A stretch of 64,000 bases of DNA from Kribbella sp. NBC_00382 (GCF_036067295.1 NZ_CP107954.1:5518001-5582000), one strand, 5' to 3'; counted from the first letter of the stretch, positions 23,944 through 32,617 are shown. Notes: generated by a model not told the origin, from the letters alone. Numbers and translations are program-made.

Positions 23944-25320
23944 ATGGCATCCGAAGACATCTCCGGCTACAGCTTGCGCCGTGGGCTCGGGTCTGGTTCG
24001 GCCGGCACTGTCTGGCTGCTCCGGGACCTGGCCACCGGGCGGCACGCTGTGCTCAAACGCATCCCGAAATCCGCCGCCGTGGCGACGAACGAGTTCCTGG
24101 GCGACCTCGAACTCGCCCGCGGCATCGACCATCCGCATCTCGCCCGACTGCTCGAGGTCAGAGAGTCCGACCGAGAGTGGCTCCTCTTCAGCCAGTACGT
24201 CGCCGCAGGCACGCTCACGTCGCTGCTGGAGCGCCGCGGCGCCCTCTCACCAGGCGAACTGGTCACTCTCATCAGCCCACTGGCCCAAGCCCTCTCCGCC
24301 TTACACGGAAGGGGTCTCACCCACGGCCACTTGGACCTCAACGACATCATGTTCGACGCCGATGGCCGCCCGGTCATCACCGACGCCGGACTCCGCGCCT
24401 TGTCGTCGCCGACCACGCCCCAAGCCGACCTCTCAGCCCTAGGCGCTATTGCTCATCAGGCAGGCGGCACCGCCAAGACCTTCCCACCGTCCCTCTTCAC
24501 CACCACGCCCGAGGTCCTCGCCCAACAAGCCCTCCATCGGGCGACTCCACTCCCCATCTCCCTCAACTTCACCCAAGACCCCGAGCCCGCCACCAAAACC
24601 TCACCCGTCACGCCGGCCACTACACCGGCGCCCGCTACGCCTGCCTCACCAGTTGCGCCTGCCATCAGCCTGCGGCGATCACAGCCACCCACCCAACAGC
24701 GCGGAAGCATCCGTGAGACCGCGCTCAAGTTCCTGCGCACCAAACGCGCCGCCTACGGCATCCTCGCTGCCTGCGGAGCCGGCGCGGTCACAACCCTCGT
24801 CATCGGCCTCCTCACCGTCGGCGTCCTCGGCCACCCCGCCCCGAACTCCACCGCCAACGCGGCCCAACCCACCCAACCCACAACCCCACACCAGTCGACA
24901 ACTCCACGGCAGCCCGTGACCCCGAAACAACCGGCGGCGGATGGCAAGAAGTGGTTGCAGACCTTGCAGGCTTTGGATGTACGCCGCTCCCAGGCGTTCG
25001 CCACGCTCGACCCGACCGTGCTCAACTCCGTCTACGTACCCGGCAGCTCGCCCTGGTCCGCCGACCGAGAACTCCTCGCCACCTACCGAAAGCAGCAGCT
25101 CCGGATCGAAGGACTCCGCCTGCAGATCCAGTCCGTGACCGTGGAAAACCCCGGCCCGACAACCGTCGTACTCCGAGTCGTCGACCGCTTCGTCGCAGGC
25201 GCAGCGATCACCTCGACCGGCCAGCGAACGATCTTCCCGCCCGGAAAACCGACCACCCGCCGCGTGACTCTCACGGCAGCCGCCACATCCTGGCGCATCT
25301 CATCGATAGCCGAAGCATGA
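23944..25320 (+). CDS. Membrane-anchored serine/threonine pseudokinase
   Basis: 458 residues. Residues 8-215 follow the Hanks kinase fold: Gly-rich GLGSGSAGTVWLL, VAIK-type Lys38 (HAVLKRIP), and HPHLARLLEV. The catalytic loop is degenerate: HGHLDLNDI at 127-135 replaces HRDLKPxNI, so the catalytic Asp is His129. DFG is DAG. It should not phosphorylate normally and may bind ATP only. A Thr/Pro-rich linker, one membrane span (about 268-295) and an external domain of about 150 residues follow. It may be a ligand sensor or scaffold. ATG at 23944; an ACTCTT hexamer just upstream suggests leaderless expression. Confidence 0.82.
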   Translation: MASEDISGYSLRRGLGSGSAGTVWLLRDLATGRHAVLKRIPKSAAVATNEFLGDLELARGIDHPHLARLLEVRESDREWLLFSQYVAAGTLTSLLERRGALSPGELVTLISPLAQALSALHGRGLTHGHLDLNDIMFDADGRPVITDAGLRALSSPTTPQADLSALGAIAHQAGGTAKTFPPSLFTTTPEVLAQQALHRATPLPISLNFTQDPEPATKTSPVTPATTPAPATPASPVAPAISLRRSQPPTQQRGSIRETALKFLRTKRAAYGILAACGAGAVTTLVIGLLTVGVLGHPAPNSTANAAQPTQPTTPHQSTTPRQPVTPKQPAADGKKWLQTLQALDVRRSQAFATLDPTVLNSVYVPGSSPWSADRELLATYRKQQLRIEGLRLQIQSVTVENPGPTTVVLRVVDRFVAGAAITSTGQRTIFPPGKPTTRRVTLTAAATSWRISSIAEA

Positions 25321-25412
25321 CCACCCGGAGTCGCCCGCACGGGTACACATCAAGCATCGGCGCGTCAGGCAGGGGAGTCTCTGGCTGGGGAGTGTCAGGT
25401 GGAGGAGGCGCG

Positions 25413-26300
25413 TCAGGCGAGGGCGGACTCGAGCGCGGCTTCCGCCGTGGGGTGTTTGAAGGTGAAGGAGGAGGACAGCAGCGCGTTGGGGAGCGCGCGC
25501 TTGCTGCCGATCAGTTCCCAGGCGAACTCGCCGAGCACCGTGGTGAGCACGAACGACGGGACGGGTACCAGCGTCGGTCGATGCAGCGCGGCGCCCAGGG
25601 CCTTCGTGAACTCCTGGTTGGTGACCGGCTCCGGCAGCGTCACGTTGACCGGCCCGGACACCTGATCGTTCTCGGCGCAGTGCCGGACGGCGCCGAGCCA
25701 GTCGTCCAGCGAGACGACCGGGAAGTACTGCTTGCCAGATCCGAGCCGTCCACCGACGCCCACCCGGAACGGCAACGAGAGCAACTGGAAGGCAGGTGCC
25801 GAGCGATTGAGCACGACGCCCGTGCGCAGGGCGACGACCCGGCAACCGGCCTCGCGCGCCGGATCGGCGGCGCCTTCCCAGACCCGCACGACATCGGACA
25901 GGAATCCCTCGCCGAGTTCCGACTCTTCGGTGAGGATCTGGTCGCCGCAGTCCTTGCCGTAGCCGCCGATGCCGCTCTGGGTGATGAACACCGGCGGCCG
26001 CTCCAGCGTCGCGGCGGCCTCCGCGAGCGTGGCGGTGGTACTGACCCGGCTCTCCCGGATCGCCAGCCGGTACTTCGGAGTCCAGGGCCGGCCGATGTTC
26101 GCGCCGGCCAGGTTGATCAGCACATCGGCGTTCTCGAGAGCGACCGGATCCAGCTCTCCACGTGTGGGATCCCACTGGACCTCGCTCGGCTGCGACGGCT
26201 CACGCCGTACCAGCCGGGTGACCTGATGGCCGTCGGCCACCAGGTCACGCGCCAATGCCTTACCGAGGAAGCCGGACGAACCGGCGAGCACATATTTCAC
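25413..26300 (-). CDS. TIGR01777-type NAD-dependent epimerase (SDR39U1-like)
   Basis: 295 residues. Rossmann start VLAGSSGFLGKALARDL, NLAGANIGRPWTPKYR, QSGIGGYG (in place of the SDR Tyr region), LRTGVVLNRSAPAF, FPVVSLDDWLGAVRHC and the C-terminal SSSFTFKHPTAEAAL are family hallmarks. It is an extended SDR of unknown substrate, found next to lipB/sucB in many actinobacteria (Rv2216). GTG 26300. It is on the same strand as sucB but behind a strong hairpin (26325-26379), so expression may be reduced or independent. Confidence 0.9.
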   Translation of the reverse strand: MKYVLAGSSGFLGKALARDLVADGHQVTRLVRREPSQPSEVQWDPTRGELDPVALENADVLINLAGANIGRPWTPKYRLAIRESRVSTTATLAEAAATLERPPVFITQSGIGGYGKDCGDQILTEESELGEGFLSDVVRVWEGAADPAREAGCRVVALRTGVVLNRSAPAFQLLSLPFRVGVGGRLGSGKQYFPVVSLDDWLGAVRHCAENDQVSGPVNVTLPEPVTNQEFTKALGAALHRPTLVPVPSFVLTTVLGEFAWELIGSKRALPNALLSSSFTFKHPTAEAALESALA

Positions 26301-26324
26301 GAAACACAGCTCCGGCTTCTCGGT

Positions 26325-26379
26325 GAGGCCGCGTCCGGCCTGACCATGGTCGATTCGGTCAGGCCGGGGCGGCGGCCTC
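26325..26379 (-). terminator. Long hairpin between sucB and the epimerase gene
   Basis: Two stacked perfect stems: 26325-26332 with 26372-26379 (8 bp), and 26335-26345 with 26357-26367 (11 bp), closing an 11-nt loop. It lies just past the sucB stop on the leftward transcript. It should act as terminator or 3' stabiliser. Confidence 0.75.
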
Positions 26380-26402
26380 TGTTACTTCTGTCCGATACCG
26401 GA

Positions 26403-28370
26403 TCAGACGTCGAACTGGGCTTCCTCGAGCCGCTGCTTGACCGCGGTCAGGTAGCGGGCCGCGTCGGCGCCGTCGACCAGGCGGTGGTCGTAGGTCAGCG
26501 CCAGGTAGACCATCTGCCGGATCGCGATCGTCTCGCCGAGCTCCGGGTGGGTGATGACGACCGGACGCTTGACGACCGAGCCGGTCCCGAGCATGCCGAC
26601 CTGCGGCTGGTTCAGGATCGGGGTGTCGAACAGCGCGCCCCGGCTACCGGTGTTGGTGATGGTGAACGTGCCGCCCGCCATCTCGTCCGGCAGGACCTTG
26701 TTGGTCCGCACCCGCGCGGCCAGGTCGGCGATCTTCTTCGCCAGGCCGGCGATGTTCAGGTCGCCGGCGTTGTGCACGACCGGGACCATCAGGCCCTTCT
26801 CGGCGTCCACGGCGATGCCCAGGTGCTCGGCGGCGTGGTAGGTGACCTCACCGGCCTCGTCGTTGATCGAGGCGTTCAGCTTCGGGTACTGCTTCAGCGC
26901 GTCCACCGCGGCGAGCGCGAAGAACGGCAGGAAGGACAGCTTGACGCCCTCGCGGGCCTCGAACTCGGCCTTCTTGGCGTTCCGGAGCTTGGAGATCTCG
27001 GTGACGTCGACCTCGACCACGGTGGTCAGCTGCGCCGAGACGTGCAGCGAGTTGACCATATGGCTGGCGATGGCCTTGCGGATCCGGCTCATCTTCTCGG
27101 TCGTGCCACGCAGCGGGCTGATGGCCGCGGCCTTCGCCGCAGGGGCCGAGGCGGGAGCGGCGGCTGCTGCCGGAGCTGCGGCGGCCGCGGCCTTCTGGGC
27201 CTCGGCGGCAGCGAGTACGTCCTGCTTGCGGATGCGGCCGCCGACGCCGGTGCCCTGGACGGCGCCGAGGTCGACCGAGTGCTCAGTCGCGAGCTTGCGG
27301 ACGAGGGGGGTGACGTAGTTCGGGCCCTCTGACGAAGAACCGTTCGACGACGCGGCCGGTGCCTGAGCTGCGGGCAGGGCCGGGGGAGCCGCCTGCGGCG
27401 CGGGAGCCTGGGCCGACTGCGGGGCAGGTGCCTGGTTAGTCGGTGCCTGGGCCGCGGGGGCCTGGGCGGCCGGAGCCTGGGCGGCCGGAGCCGGTGCCGA
27501 CTGCGGAGCCGGAGCCTGAGCGGGCGCCGACTGCGGGGCCGGGGCCTGCGCGGCGGGGGCCTGCGGGGCCGGAGCTGCGGCGGGTGCCGGGGCTGCTGCC
27601 TGCGGGGCTGCTTGCTCGGCTGCCGGGGCGGCCGGGGCCGGGGTGGCTGCGGCGGGGGCTGCGTCGCCTGAGCCGACGATGGCTAGTTCGGCGCCTACCT
27701 CGACGGTTTCGTCTTCGGCGACCTTGATCTCCAGCAGCTTGCCGGCGACCGGCGAGGGGATCTCGGTGTCGACCTTGTCGGTGGAGACCTCGAGGAGCGG
27801 CTCGTCGACGGCCACGTCGTCGCCGACCTGCTTCAGCCAGCGGGTGACGGTGCCTTCGGTGACGCTCTCGCCCAGTGCGGGCAGCGTTACCGACGTACCG
27901 GTCGCGGAACCTGAGGACGCCTGGCCGGCGTCCGCTGCGGGCGCGGCCTGCGCCTGCGGGGCGGCCTCGGCCGGAGCAGCCTGTGCTGCCGGGGCTTCCT
28001 GGGCCGGTGCGGCCTGGGCCTGCGGCGCGGCTTCGGCGGGTGCCTCCTGGGCTGCGGGGGCTTCCTGGGCCGGGGCTTCCTCAGCCGGGGCAGCCTGGCC
28101 GTTGGAAGAGGAGTCGGGGGCGGTGGATTCGCCGGCGTCGCCGATTACTGCTAGTTCGGCGCCTACCTCTACGGTTTCGTCCTCGGCGGCCTTGATCTCC
28201 AGGAGAGTGCCGGCCACGGGGGAGGGGATCTCGGTGTCGACCTTGTCGGTCGAGACCTCCAGCAGGGGCTCGTCGACGGCAACCGTGTCACCGACCTGCT
28301 TGAGCCAGCGGGTGACGGTTCCTTCGGTGACGCTCTCCCCGAGGGCCGGCAGGGATACAGAGGTCGGCAT
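26403..28370 (-). CDS. sucB: Dihydrolipoamide acyltransferase (E2), two lipoyl domains
   Basis: E2 core of a 2-oxo acid dehydrogenase complex, in the actinobacterial form shared by pyruvate and 2-oxoglutarate complexes. The 655 residues hold two lipoyl domains (about 1-80 and 160-235), each with the lipoyl-Lys motif STDKVDTEIPSP. An Ala/Pro-rich linker with many APAQ units precedes the E1/E3-binding domain (YVTPLVRKLATEHSVDLG), and then the catalytic domain with the HRLVDG active site. The lipoyl-coding segments (about 27682-27895 and 28150-28370) are near-identical, pointing to recent duplication or conversion. E3 (lpdA) is upstream; LipA and LipB modify it. Confidence 0.95.
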   Translation of the reverse strand: MPTSVSLPALGESVTEGTVTRWLKQVGDTVAVDEPLLEVSTDKVDTEIPSPVAGTLLEIKAAEDETVEVGAELAVIGDAGESTAPDSSSNGQAAPAEEAPAQEAPAAQEAPAEAAPQAQAAPAQEAPAAQAAPAEAAPQAQAAPAADAGQASSGSATGTSVTLPALGESVTEGTVTRWLKQVGDDVAVDEPLLEVSTDKVDTEIPSPVAGKLLEIKVAEDETVEVGAELAIVGSGDAAPAAATPAPAAPAAEQAAPQAAAPAPAAAPAPQAPAAQAPAPQSAPAQAPAPQSAPAPAAQAPAAQAPAAQAPTNQAPAPQSAQAPAPQAAPPALPAAQAPAASSNGSSSEGPNYVTPLVRKLATEHSVDLGAVQGTGVGGRIRKQDVLAAAEAQKAAAAAAPAAAAAPASAPAAKAAAISPLRGTTEKMSRIRKAIASHMVNSLHVSAQLTTVVEVDVTEISKLRNAKKAEFEAREGVKLSFLPFFALAAVDALKQYPKLNASINDEAGEVTYHAAEHLGIAVDAEKGLMVPVVHNAGDLNIAGLAKKIADLAARVRTNKVLPDEMAGGTFTITNTGSRGALFDTPILNQPQVGMLGTGSVVKRPVVITHPELGETIAIRQMVYLALTYDHRLVDGADAARYLTAVKQRLEEAQFDV

Positions 28371-28426
28371 GACGGTCGTTGCTCCTTCGTCTATTCGGTT
28401 CGAGTTCAGCCTACGGTGCCGCCCGA

Positions 28427-28460
28427 ACCGGCGGGATCTGGGTCAGCAGGACCCGCCGGT
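28427..28460 (-). terminator. Hairpin between lpdA and sucB
   Basis: 9-bp perfect stem (28427-28435 with 28452-28460) in the 120-bp gap downstream of lpdA. It may partially terminate the lpdA transcript, giving sucB its own promoter in the remaining stretch. Confidence 0.55.
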
Positions 28461-28490
28461 GGGGAGGCCAAAACTTATTCGTGCCTGTGT

Positions 28491-29879
28491 TTACTCATGA
28501 AAGTGCAAAGGCTTACCGGCCAGCGCCATGTGCGCCTCGCCGAGGGCCTCGTTCTGGGTCGGGTGGGCGTGCACCAGCGGCGCGACGTCGGCGGGGAAGG
28601 CCTCCCAGTTGTAGATCAGCTGGGCTTCGCCGATCAGCTCGCCGACCCGGGAGCCGACCATGTGCAGGCCGACCACCGCGCCGTCCTTGGCCCGGACCAG
28701 CTTCACGAAGCCCTGGGTCTTGAGGATCTGGCTCTTGCCGTTGCCGCCGAGGTTGTAGTTGAGGATCTCGACCTCGCCGTACTTCGCCTTGGCCTGCTCC
28801 TCGGTCAGGCCGACGGAGGCGACCTCGGGCTCGGAGTAGGTGACGCGCGGGATGCCGAGCTCGTCGATCGGGGCCGGGTTCAGCCCGGCGAGGTGCTCGG
28901 CGACGAAGATGCCCTGCTGGAAACCGCGGTGCGCGAGCTGCAGGCCGGGCACGATGTCGCCGACCGCGTAGACGCCCGGCACGCTGGTCTGCAGGTGCTC
29001 GTCGACGGTGACGAAGCCGCGATCGAGCGCGACCCCGACCTCCTCGTACCCGATCCCGGCCGTGTTCGGGCCGCGGCCGACCGCGACCAGCAGCACCTCG
29101 GCCTCGATCACCTCACCGCCGGCGACGGTCACGCGGACCCCGTTGTCGTGGGTGTCGACGGACTCGAACGGCGTACCGGTCTTGAAGTTGATCTTGCGCT
29201 TGCGGAACGCGCGCTCGAGCGTCTTGCTGCAGTCGGCGTCCTCGGCCGGTACCAGCCGGGGCAGCGCCTCGACGATCGTCACCTTGGTGCCGAACGAGGT
29301 CCACGCGCTGGCGAACTCGACGCCGATCACGCCGCCGCCGAGGATCACCGCGGACTCGGGCACCCGGTCCATCGTCAGCGCGTGCTCGCTGGCGATCACC
29401 CGGTTGCCGTCGATCTCCAGCCCGGGCAGCGAGCGGGAGTACGAGCCGGAGGCGATGATGATGTTGCGGCCGGTGTACGTCGTGCCGTTGACCGCGACCG
29501 TGGTCGGCGAGGTCAGCCGTCCCTCGCCCTCGATCACGGTGATGCCGCGGGACTTGATCTGTCCCTGCAGGCCCTTGAAGAGCCGGTCGACGACGCCGTC
29601 CTTGTACTTGTTCACGCCGCCCATGTCGACGCCCTCGAGCGTGGTCCGGACACCGAACTGCTCACCCTCACGGGCCGAATCGGCCACCTCGGCCGCGTGC
29701 AGCAGAGCCTTGGTCGGGATACAGCCGCGGTGCAGGCAGGTGCCGCCGAGCTTGTCCTTCTCCACCAGAGCAACCGACATCCCCAGTACTGCGGCGCGCA
29801 GCGCGGCGGCATAGCCACCACTGCCACCGCCGAGGATCACCAGGTCGTACGTCGTGTTGCTGTCTGCCGTGTTCGTCAC
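28491..29879 (-). CDS. lpdA: Dihydrolipoyl dehydrogenase (E3)
   Basis: Flavoprotein that reoxidises dihydrolipoamide of 2-oxo acid dehydrogenases and the glycine cleavage system, using NAD+. The 462 residues show FAD-binding LVILGGGSGGYAAALRAAVL, redox-disulphide GGTCLHRGCIPTKALL, NAD site LGGGVIGVEFASAW, FAD site YAVGDIVPGLQLAHRG and the C-terminal base HAHPTQNEALGEA. GTG 29879 follows a GGAGGAACTC ribosome site. It pairs with sucB downstream and gcvT elsewhere in the window. Confidence 0.97.
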   Translation of the reverse strand: MTNTADSNTTYDLVILGGGSGGYAAALRAAVLGMSVALVEKDKLGGTCLHRGCIPTKALLHAAEVADSAREGEQFGVRTTLEGVDMGGVNKYKDGVVDRLFKGLQGQIKSRGITVIEGEGRLTSPTTVAVNGTTYTGRNIIIASGSYSRSLPGLEIDGNRVIASEHALTMDRVPESAVILGGGVIGVEFASAWTSFGTKVTIVEALPRLVPAEDADCSKTLERAFRKRKINFKTGTPFESVDTHDNGVRVTVAGGEVIEAEVLLVAVGRGPNTAGIGYEEVGVALDRGFVTVDEHLQTSVPGVYAVGDIVPGLQLAHRGFQQGIFVAEHLAGLNPAPIDELGIPRVTYSEPEVASVGLTEEQAKAKYGEVEILNYNLGGNGKSQILKTQGFVKLVRAKDGAVVGLHMVGSRVGELIGEAQLIYNWEAFPADVAPLVHAHPTQNEALGEAHMALAGKPLHFHE

Positions 29880-30014
29880 GAGTTCCTCCGTGGGGCGTCA
29901 AGGTCGGCGGGCGGCCCCGGATCGCGGAGTTCCGGCCCGGGCGTCATCTTGTCACCGTCAGCGGTCCGGCTCGCCTCCGGGCCGGATTTGCGGGAATGGT
30001 GGACACTTGCTCCC

Positions 30015-30332
30015 ATGAAGTGGTTCGGTCGCCGGCAGAAGCCGGGCACGATGCGCAAGTCGGACAACCCCGACCAGGCGCACCTGCGGGAGTTCGCCCA
30101 GACACGGCAGGGTGTCGAGGGATTCGTCGAGCCGCGCACCGCGGTGACCGACTACACGCTCCTCCTGGTCGCCATCGACGGCGAGTGGACCCGCCGCCGG
30201 GTCCCCTCGGTCGCCTGGGCCCACCAGTTCGCCAACAAGATGGGCGTCCCCTCCTACGACGCGGCAGTAGTCGGCTACCCACCCCGCATGCGCGAGTACA
30301 ACGCCCGCATGAAGAAGAACGGCCTCGCCTAG
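30015..30332 (+). CDS. Small conserved actinobacterial protein, function unknown
   Basis: 105 residues, basic N-terminus MKWFGRRQKPGTMRK, then YTLLLVAIDGEWTRRRVPS and FANKMGVPSYDAAVVGYPPR. I recall homologues beside lpdA/pepA in streptomycetes, where some carry the doubtful name oxidoreductase. No catalytic motif, membrane span or signal peptide is seen. It is divergent from lpdA, with which it may share control. Confidence 0.8.
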   Translation: MKWFGRRQKPGTMRKSDNPDQAHLREFAQTRQGVEGFVEPRTAVTDYTLLLVAIDGEWTRRRVPSVAWAHQFANKMGVPSYDAAVVGYPPRMREYNARMKKNGLA

Positions 30333-30360
30333 CCGCTCCGTGGCCAGCGGATACCGCCGG

Positions 30361-31119
30361 CTACAGAGCCGCGCGTGCCTTGGCCCAACCGGCTTTGACT
30401 ACTGCCAGTGCGTCTGCGGCGCTGATCTCCAGCCGCAGCTGACCGCCAATGTCCCGAGTCCACTGGGCCTGGTCAGGCGCCACTGAGAACATCCGGTCGT
30501 CTGGTGGTCTGTTGGTTGGGCCGTACCGAACGAACAGCCTTGCCGCCTCGGCAATGAGATGACCGTTGGTCGCCAGGGCCCATAGGTCTTACAGATCTCG
30601 CGCAGCTGCACGGTCGAACCAAGCAGCGGTCTTCCAGGCAGCGAACGCAGGCGGGGTCGGCGTGGTCAGGCGAGCCGGTGGCGCGTCGCCGTACCGTTGA
30701 ACCAGATCCACGGCGGTCACGGGCCATTTCGGGTATCCGACGGAATCGAGCAGTTGAAGTCGAACCGTCAGTCCGTCGGGCGAGCGGAGCAGGGCTGACT
30801 CCACGTCCCGTACGTCGGTGAGCGACGGATCCCAGATCAACCGCGGGTACTCCCGCCGAAGTGCCCGTGGGAGGACCACGGTCAGGAGCTCAGCCAGTTC
30901 GCTCCGGGAACCCACTGCGATCAGATCGATGTCCTCGGAAAGCCTGCCGTCGGGCAGCAGCGTGCGCGACAGTGCCGTGCCACCGAAGAAGATGACGCGA
31001 TCGGCGACATGCTCGCTCAGCGCCGCCAGCAGGTGAGAGATCAGGTGGTCACGTCTGATCTGGTTGTCGGAGGCGCCGAAGCGGTCGGCGACCGCGCGGG
31101 CATCGGTTTGAGTCAGCAC
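30361..31119 (-). pseudogene. abiEii: AbiEii-type nucleotidyltransferase toxin with in-frame stop
   Basis: Type IV toxin of the AbiE system, a nucleotidyltransferase-like protein. From GTG 31119 it has FFGGTALSRTLLP, then RLSEDIDLI (the G-S/T...D-x-D metal site), FAAWKTAAW and ARDL. TAA at 30589-30591 then stops it after 176 residues. The frame continues without another stop as DLWALATNGHLIAEAARLF and ends at TAG 30361-30363, giving 252 residues if read through. The stop replaces the Tyr of the conserved RDxYDL motif. It is most likely a point nonsense mutation inactivating the toxin; sequencing error or readthrough are alternatives. The gene starts 1 nt after the antitoxin stop. Confidence 0.82.
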
Positions 31120-31120
31120 G

Positions 31121-31756
31121 TCATGGCCTTGCTTTCAGGGCTCGCTCGACCGTGCTGCGGCGGTGTTGCTGGTCGGCCAGGCGACGGAGCAGATCGAGGT
31201 CGGATCGGATCAGCAGGGCGCTGACTGCCTCTTCGGCTGCATCAGGTGCGCCGCCGAGATCCGGTCGAGAGATCAGGTCGAGAACCGTCTGCTCGATCGT
31301 CGTCACCCAGCCGTCGGCGAGTTCCGTGTGCTGGCGCTGAAGGTCCAGCCGGTCGAGGTCCCTGCGGACGAAGAAGATCTCGGCGTCGCGATCGGTGAGT
31401 TCGAGATTGCGGCGGTGGTGGGTGACCGCGACCGTGGCGACATTGATGGTTCTGGGGATAGCGGAGTGGACCCGCGCCGCACTGATTCCCATCAGCGCGG
31501 CCGCGTTCGAACGCCCGCCAGAAATCGCGACTCCCAGGGCGACCGACTCGAGGTCAGGTAGCCAGTGGGTGCCGACCAGATCGTCCGGTACTACGGCGTA
31601 CAGACCGCTCGCCAGGCGTCGCAGTGCACCGCCTTCTTCCAGACGCCGGAACTCCGGGCGCGGGTGGGCGTAGATGCCCGCCGCATCTGCGGGTCGAAGT
31701 ACGCGCCCGCGGCGGATCAAATCTCCCGGAACACGAGGCGCTGCGTAGGATGGCAT
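31121..31756 (-). CDS. abiEi: AbiEi-type antitoxin (winged-helix repressor)
   Basis: 211 residues. The N-terminal wHTH region is LIRRGRVLRPADAAGIYA, then RRLEEGGALRRLASGLYAVV. The AbiEi antitoxin domain follows (AALMGISAARVHSAIPRTIN, TTIEQTVLDLISRPDLGG). In characterised AbiE systems AbiEi represses its own promoter through inverted repeats and counters AbiEii indirectly. A 17-bp-arm inverted repeat sits immediately upstream (31759-31799). The reading frame is intact although its toxin partner is interrupted. Confidence 0.82.
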   Translation of the reverse strand: MPSYAAPRVPGDLIRRGRVLRPADAAGIYAHPRPEFRRLEEGGALRRLASGLYAVVPDDLVGTHWLPDLESVALGVAISGGRSNAAALMGISAARVHSAIPRTINVATVAVTHHRRNLELTDRDAEIFFVRRDLDRLDLQRQHTELADGWVTTIEQTVLDLISRPDLGGAPDAAEEAVSALLIRSDLDLLRRLADQQHRRSTVERALKARP

Positions 31757-31758
31757 TC

Positions 31759-31799
31759 AGTGTCACAACCGTAGGGTATTTGCCTACGGTAGTGACACT
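31759..31799. promoter_or_regulatory. Operator/promoter inverted repeat of the AbiE locus
   Basis: Inverted repeat with 17-bp arms (31759-31775 and 31783-31799), one mismatch and a 7-nt centre. Arms combine AGTGTCAC and ACCGTAGG. It begins 3 nt upstream of the AbiEi ATG and its far end covers the stop codon of the nitrilase gene. Inverted repeats of this kind are the known targets of AbiEi autorepression. It could also terminate the nitrilase transcript. Confidence 0.7.
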
Positions 31800-32595
31800 A
31801 GAATTCCGAGTCAATTCCCGGCTTCCCGAGGATCGGGATTCGTGCTCGCACCGTACTCACCAATTCCGTGTCCGCCGTGCCCAGCAGCAGATCCGGCGTC
31901 GCGGCCAGACGGGCGCGGGTGTGCCCCAGTGGATCGATCAGGGTGCTGCGGCCGATACCCAAGGGGTCTGTGCCCTGGGGTGGCGTCCATGCCTGATCGC
32001 AGGCCAGTAGCCACGCCTGTGCGTCCGATGCCCGTGCACGGGTCAGTAGGTCCCACTGCTCTTCTTTGCCGGGTCCTGCGCCCCAGGACGCCGGTACGAC
32101 GATGAGCTCGGCGCCGGCTCGGCCGAGGTCGGTGAACTGGGAGGCGAAGCGCAGGTCGTAGCAGGTTGCCAGTCCGACCCGTACGCCGTTGACGTCGATC
32201 GTCACCAGGTCCTGGCCGGGGGCGACCAAGTCGGACTCGCGGGAGCCGAAGGCGTCGTAGAGGTGGATCTTGCGGTACGAAGCCTCGACGCCAGGCCCGG
32301 TCGCGAGCAGCGTGTTGTGCACCCGGCCGTCGTCGGACGGCTCGAACAAGCCGGCGATCACCACTACGCCCAGGTCGGCCGCGACCTTGCGCAGGCCGGT
32401 CGCGAATGGGCCGTCCAGAGGCTCGGCGACGGCGCGTAGGTCAGTGCCGAAGGCCGCCAGGGTTGCCTCGGGCAGAGCGACCAGGGACGCGCCGGCGGCA
32501 GCGGCCCGGCGTACTGCTTCGGTGGCGGTGGCTAGATTGGCCACTGGGTCCGGGCCGGTGCTGATCTGCGCTGCCGCAACACTGAGAGATGTCAT
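31798..32595 (-). CDS. Nitrilase-superfamily carbon-nitrogen hydrolase
   Basis: 265-residue amidase or nitrilase. The Glu-Lys-Cys triad is visible: ALPEATLAAFG (Glu), YRKIHLYDAFG (Lys), and GLATCYDLRFASQF (Cys). It hydrolyses a small amide, nitrile or carbamoyl compound; substrate unknown. The divergent GntR regulator and the operator TGTATACA (32610-32617) imply substrate-dependent repression shared with the MFS/DUF2848 promoter. ATG 32595 follows GGAGGGCTG. It may be the deaminating step of a small catabolic pathway. Confidence 0.88.
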   Translation of the reverse strand: MTSLSVAAAQISTGPDPVANLATATEAVRRAAAAGASLVALPEATLAAFGTDLRAVAEPLDGPFATGLRKVAADLGVVVIAGLFEPSDDGRVHNTLLATGPGVEASYRKIHLYDAFGSRESDLVAPGQDLVTIDVNGVRVGLATCYDLRFASQFTDLGRAGAELIVVPASWGAGPGKEEQWDLLTRARASDAQAWLLACDQAWTPPQGTDPLGIGRSTLIDPLGHTRARLAATPDLLLGTADTELVSTVRARIPILGKPGIDSEF

Positions 32596-32609
32596 CAGCC
32601 CTCCAAGGC

Positions 32610-32617
32610 TGTATACA
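32610..32617. promoter_or_regulatory. GntR operator with palindromic -10 (site 1)
   Basis: TGTATACA is a perfect 8-bp palindrome whose TATACA serves as -10 in both directions. On the plus strand it sits 6 nt before the GntR ATG, so that mRNA should be leaderless. On the minus strand it is 14 nt upstream of the nitrilase ATG. The same octamer recurs at 34654-34661. Confidence 0.6.

Noticed and set aside
27340..28120. Ala/Pro repeat DNA suggesting a mobile or satellite repeat
   Set aside because: It is the flexible linker of the E2 protein, in frame throughout.
30399..30611. Short minus-strand frame at the 3' end of the AbiEii locus
   Set aside because: It is out of frame with the toxin; the toxin frame itself continues cleanly past the TAA.
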